Assembly (NCBI GenBank): GCA_000310025.1 | Contig: FN648534.1 | Span: 1,735-26,899, forward strand | Direction: 5' to 3' | DNA length: 25,165 bases | Origin: Ectocarpus siliculosus | Taxonomy: Eukaryota; Sar; Phaeophyceae; Ectocarpales; Ectocarpaceae | Shown here: positions 23,029 to 25,165 of the stretch, one piece after another | Numbering within the stretch: the first letter of the stretch is position 1 | How the letters are laid out: every line of letters begins with the position of its first letter | Position numbers and translations under genes: made by a program | The notes under the pieces: model-generated | The model's database searches: none | Seen by the model: the letters and a program-made list of their open reading frames with translations, nothing else | Told to the model about the DNA's origin: nothing

Positions 23029-25165
23029 CCTGTCCGTTTGGCGAGGGAAGAGAGAGTGAAACCAACCAGCAAACGCGAACGGCGCGGCGGAGCCGGAGGG
23101 GGTCGAGGGCTGAGATAATACGCAGATGCGAAGGGAGGGTGAATATTCCTCTTTGCGGGGCTCCTTGGTCAAACAAAGCTGAGAGAACAGAGAAGCCGCA
23201 GGCAGTTGTCACCCTCACGCTTCCACTGGTACCACCCATACAGTGCCAACACAGCGGAGAGAGGGCTGGCGAAGTTTGATTCTGGCGACAGACCTTTTTC
23301 GTAAATTATGGATCAAGGAGACCGTGGTCGGGAGGGCGCGGAAAGTCAAGAGATCATTCAGGTATCTGTCTCCAGCAGTTGTACACGACTTGGAAACTCA
23401 TATTGCAACAGCAATATGCTGCTGTAAGTCTGCACACACTTTTGATTTGAAGCTTCAGAGAAGATTTCTTGTCCCAGCTAGACCCAGCTAGTGCAAGGAC
23501 TGCGCAAGGTGCTCGAAAAGTACCCCTGACCCCTACACTGAAATTTGAAAAATGCACTTTTTCTATATGACGCCCAATACCACCTCCCTGAGGCTACCAC
23601 TTGGTGTAAACAGGCTGATGATACCTGGATGATTTGCAGCAAGTCCTTGGCATGCTGCGCATCGAGTGCAGCATGTTGACACTTATCGTATCGCGCTTCT
23701 TGTAGCGTTAGGAGAGCGCAACATATCCCTGTGGGCACATGGTGACTCGAAAAGCCCCCACCCGCACAGCAGTGCCCGCATTGTTGGAGCACTGGTCACT
23801 TGGATCGTCGCCAGACATATCTACGAGCGACAGCGGTGGTATCCGTCTGACTGCTGATGGTGCGTGTGTTTTCTTATGGTTGTGTGTGTTTTTATTATTA
23901 GCATCGACCGCGCTAACCGGCTGACCAATGAAAAGATGTCAGTCTCAGCGCGGTTGAAAACACAAATCACTTCTAAATGCCATCAACTGGGACCCCGTGA
24001 GGGGGCGGCATGGAAGAGGCCAATCTATTCTCCTGATCAAAGACAGAAACGGTAGCAACAGAGGAAACCTGCACGCGTCTACTGTACCAAGGCTGCCTCC
24101 TTGCACTCGAGTTCGTTTTGGAGTGCTTTCGCCGTCATCCCCCTTGCTTTTCACTACCCATCATTCTCATCATCATTTTGACAGCAATTTTTGGCGGTTC
24201 TTCTCTGGCCCTGCTTCGTTTGTTGTGGGGAAGGTCATATGGCTCGAAGCTCTTGCTCTCTTCCACGCCATGATCCCCTCCTTGATTGATGTCTTGGTCT
24301 CTGCCTTTTTCTTCCTGTTCCCTCTCCTCCTCCTTCATCGCTACCAGACAAATTCCCCTCATTGCCATCATGATCATTTCCATCTGCACTGCTACCGAGA
24401 TCCCAACCTATTGACCGTGGTTATGTGTGTGTACGCTGTTGTTGTTTGACGCGCGGCTTCAGGAGCTATACCTGAACACTGGCGGACTGGTCGGCGCAGT
24501 GACCAGCGTCGAGGGAACCGGGCAGCTCGTTACAGGTGACGTGGCCCGGTCCAAACGAAACAGAGCAGGTCACGGATTTTGCATAGCGCCAGCAAACCAA
24601 TGTACTCCTTAGTATCCAACCAGCATGGTAGAATAGATCGTGTTGGAGACTACAACATCATAAGAATATGTGTTGTTGTTCTTGTTATTGAGAGTAGACC
24701 AACCACTTTTTTTTCCAAGCGATGAAGAAGAAACAAATAATGTGTTCGTGGACTTGTTAATGGGTGCAACCTCGTTTCTGCATGTACAATCTGCTACGAA
24801 ACGAGGCATCAATGTAGAAGGGCACACGCAACCTGCTCAGCATTCTTACAGGAAACGAATACAAGAATGTCCATGAACTCGAAGTCGCGGGTGCCTCCTC
24901 TTGTGGTACCCGTCCGCCTTCCGCGGCGCCCCGTCTCGACGCATGATCAAGAGCGCAACCCTCCCTCTCTTGAGACGTAAAAAGCAAAGCCAACCAGGAT
25001 AGTTTCCGATCGTCGAGGCTCACGCTCCGCCCGCTCAAACGCCGACCCCGTTCTCGCTAGTGTAGGAAATATTCTCATGGATGGTAAGCACGTGTTCCTC
25101 TCCCCCCCCCCCTCGCCATCCGTGATCGGTCCTTTGGGAACCACACCTCCTCCTCTCGAGGATTC
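23029..25165. other. Upstream flank of the SAP/STI1 gene and unassigned right end
   Basis: The promoter and 5' UTR of the SAP/STI1 gene lie just right of 23028. Further right there are only weak coding hints: a minus-strand frame at 23478-23792, a charged minus-strand frame at 24240-24389 with GRKRQRPRHQSRRGSWRG in one reading, and a plus-strand acceptor-bounded frame from about 24850. None could be tied to a family or to phase-matched partner exons. A donor-like ATG GATG|GTAAGC lies at 25078-25089. Confidence 0.5.
24463..24535 (+). CDS. Possible single LRR-type exon
   Basis: The acceptor CGGCTTCAG is followed by 73 bases reading ELYLNTGGLVGAVTSVEGTG and then QLVT, before ACAG|GTGACG. With the preceding Leu-Gln codons this resembles one plant-type leucine-rich repeat (LxxLxLxxxxLxGxx). 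Conserved Asn and Pro positions are missing, the length is not a multiple of three, and no neighbouring repeat exon is seen. It is a degenerate cassette at best. Confidence 0.25.

Overview
The window looks like nuclear DNA of a brown alga or close stramenopile relative, most likely Ectocarpus-like. This is inference. The support is GC-rich sequence, genes split into short exons by introns of about 230 to 1,600 bases, a bipartite ER-plus-plastid presequence of the kind used for secondary plastids, a 793-base assembly gap, and a recurrent TACTGCTGTAC motif. It is a draft eukaryotic assembly: there are no operons, and most open frames are spurious.

Three genes could be reconstructed exon by exon, with matching splice phases, all on the minus strand. 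(1) A partial Fe/Mn superoxide dismutase, three exons at 776-3579, running off the left edge. (2) A ubiquitin-conjugating enzyme of the UBE2T (Fanconi-type E2) group, exons from 12839 down to 7802 or 6483, with the assembly gap inside intron 2. (3) A six-exon gene at 20013-23028 for a predicted plastid-targeted protein with a SAP-like motif and a C-terminal STI1/Hop-like region. The three have no evident common pathway (oxidative stress, DNA-crosslink repair signalling, plastid chaperone function).

Between the E2 gene and the SAP/STI1 gene lies the most unusual structure: a near-perfect inverted duplication of two 1,294-base arms (14200-15493 and 15558-16851) around a 64-base asymmetric spacer. 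Each arm carries the same Ser/Gly-rich open frame and the same apparent terminal exon of another gene. Further right are a 93-base foldback and a run of seven consecutive small hairpins ending in a tRNA B-box-like motif (18534-18828).

The remaining sequence is introns, UTRs and intergenic DNA with tandem repeats, poly-G runs and low-complexity tracts. The left edge holds a diverged inverted repeat flanking SOD exon 3, plus a stretch that reads like poor base calls after a poly-G run. The right end (23029-25165) has only weak coding candidates, including one LRR-like exon. No complete tRNA, rRNA, CRISPR array or recognisable intact transposase was found.
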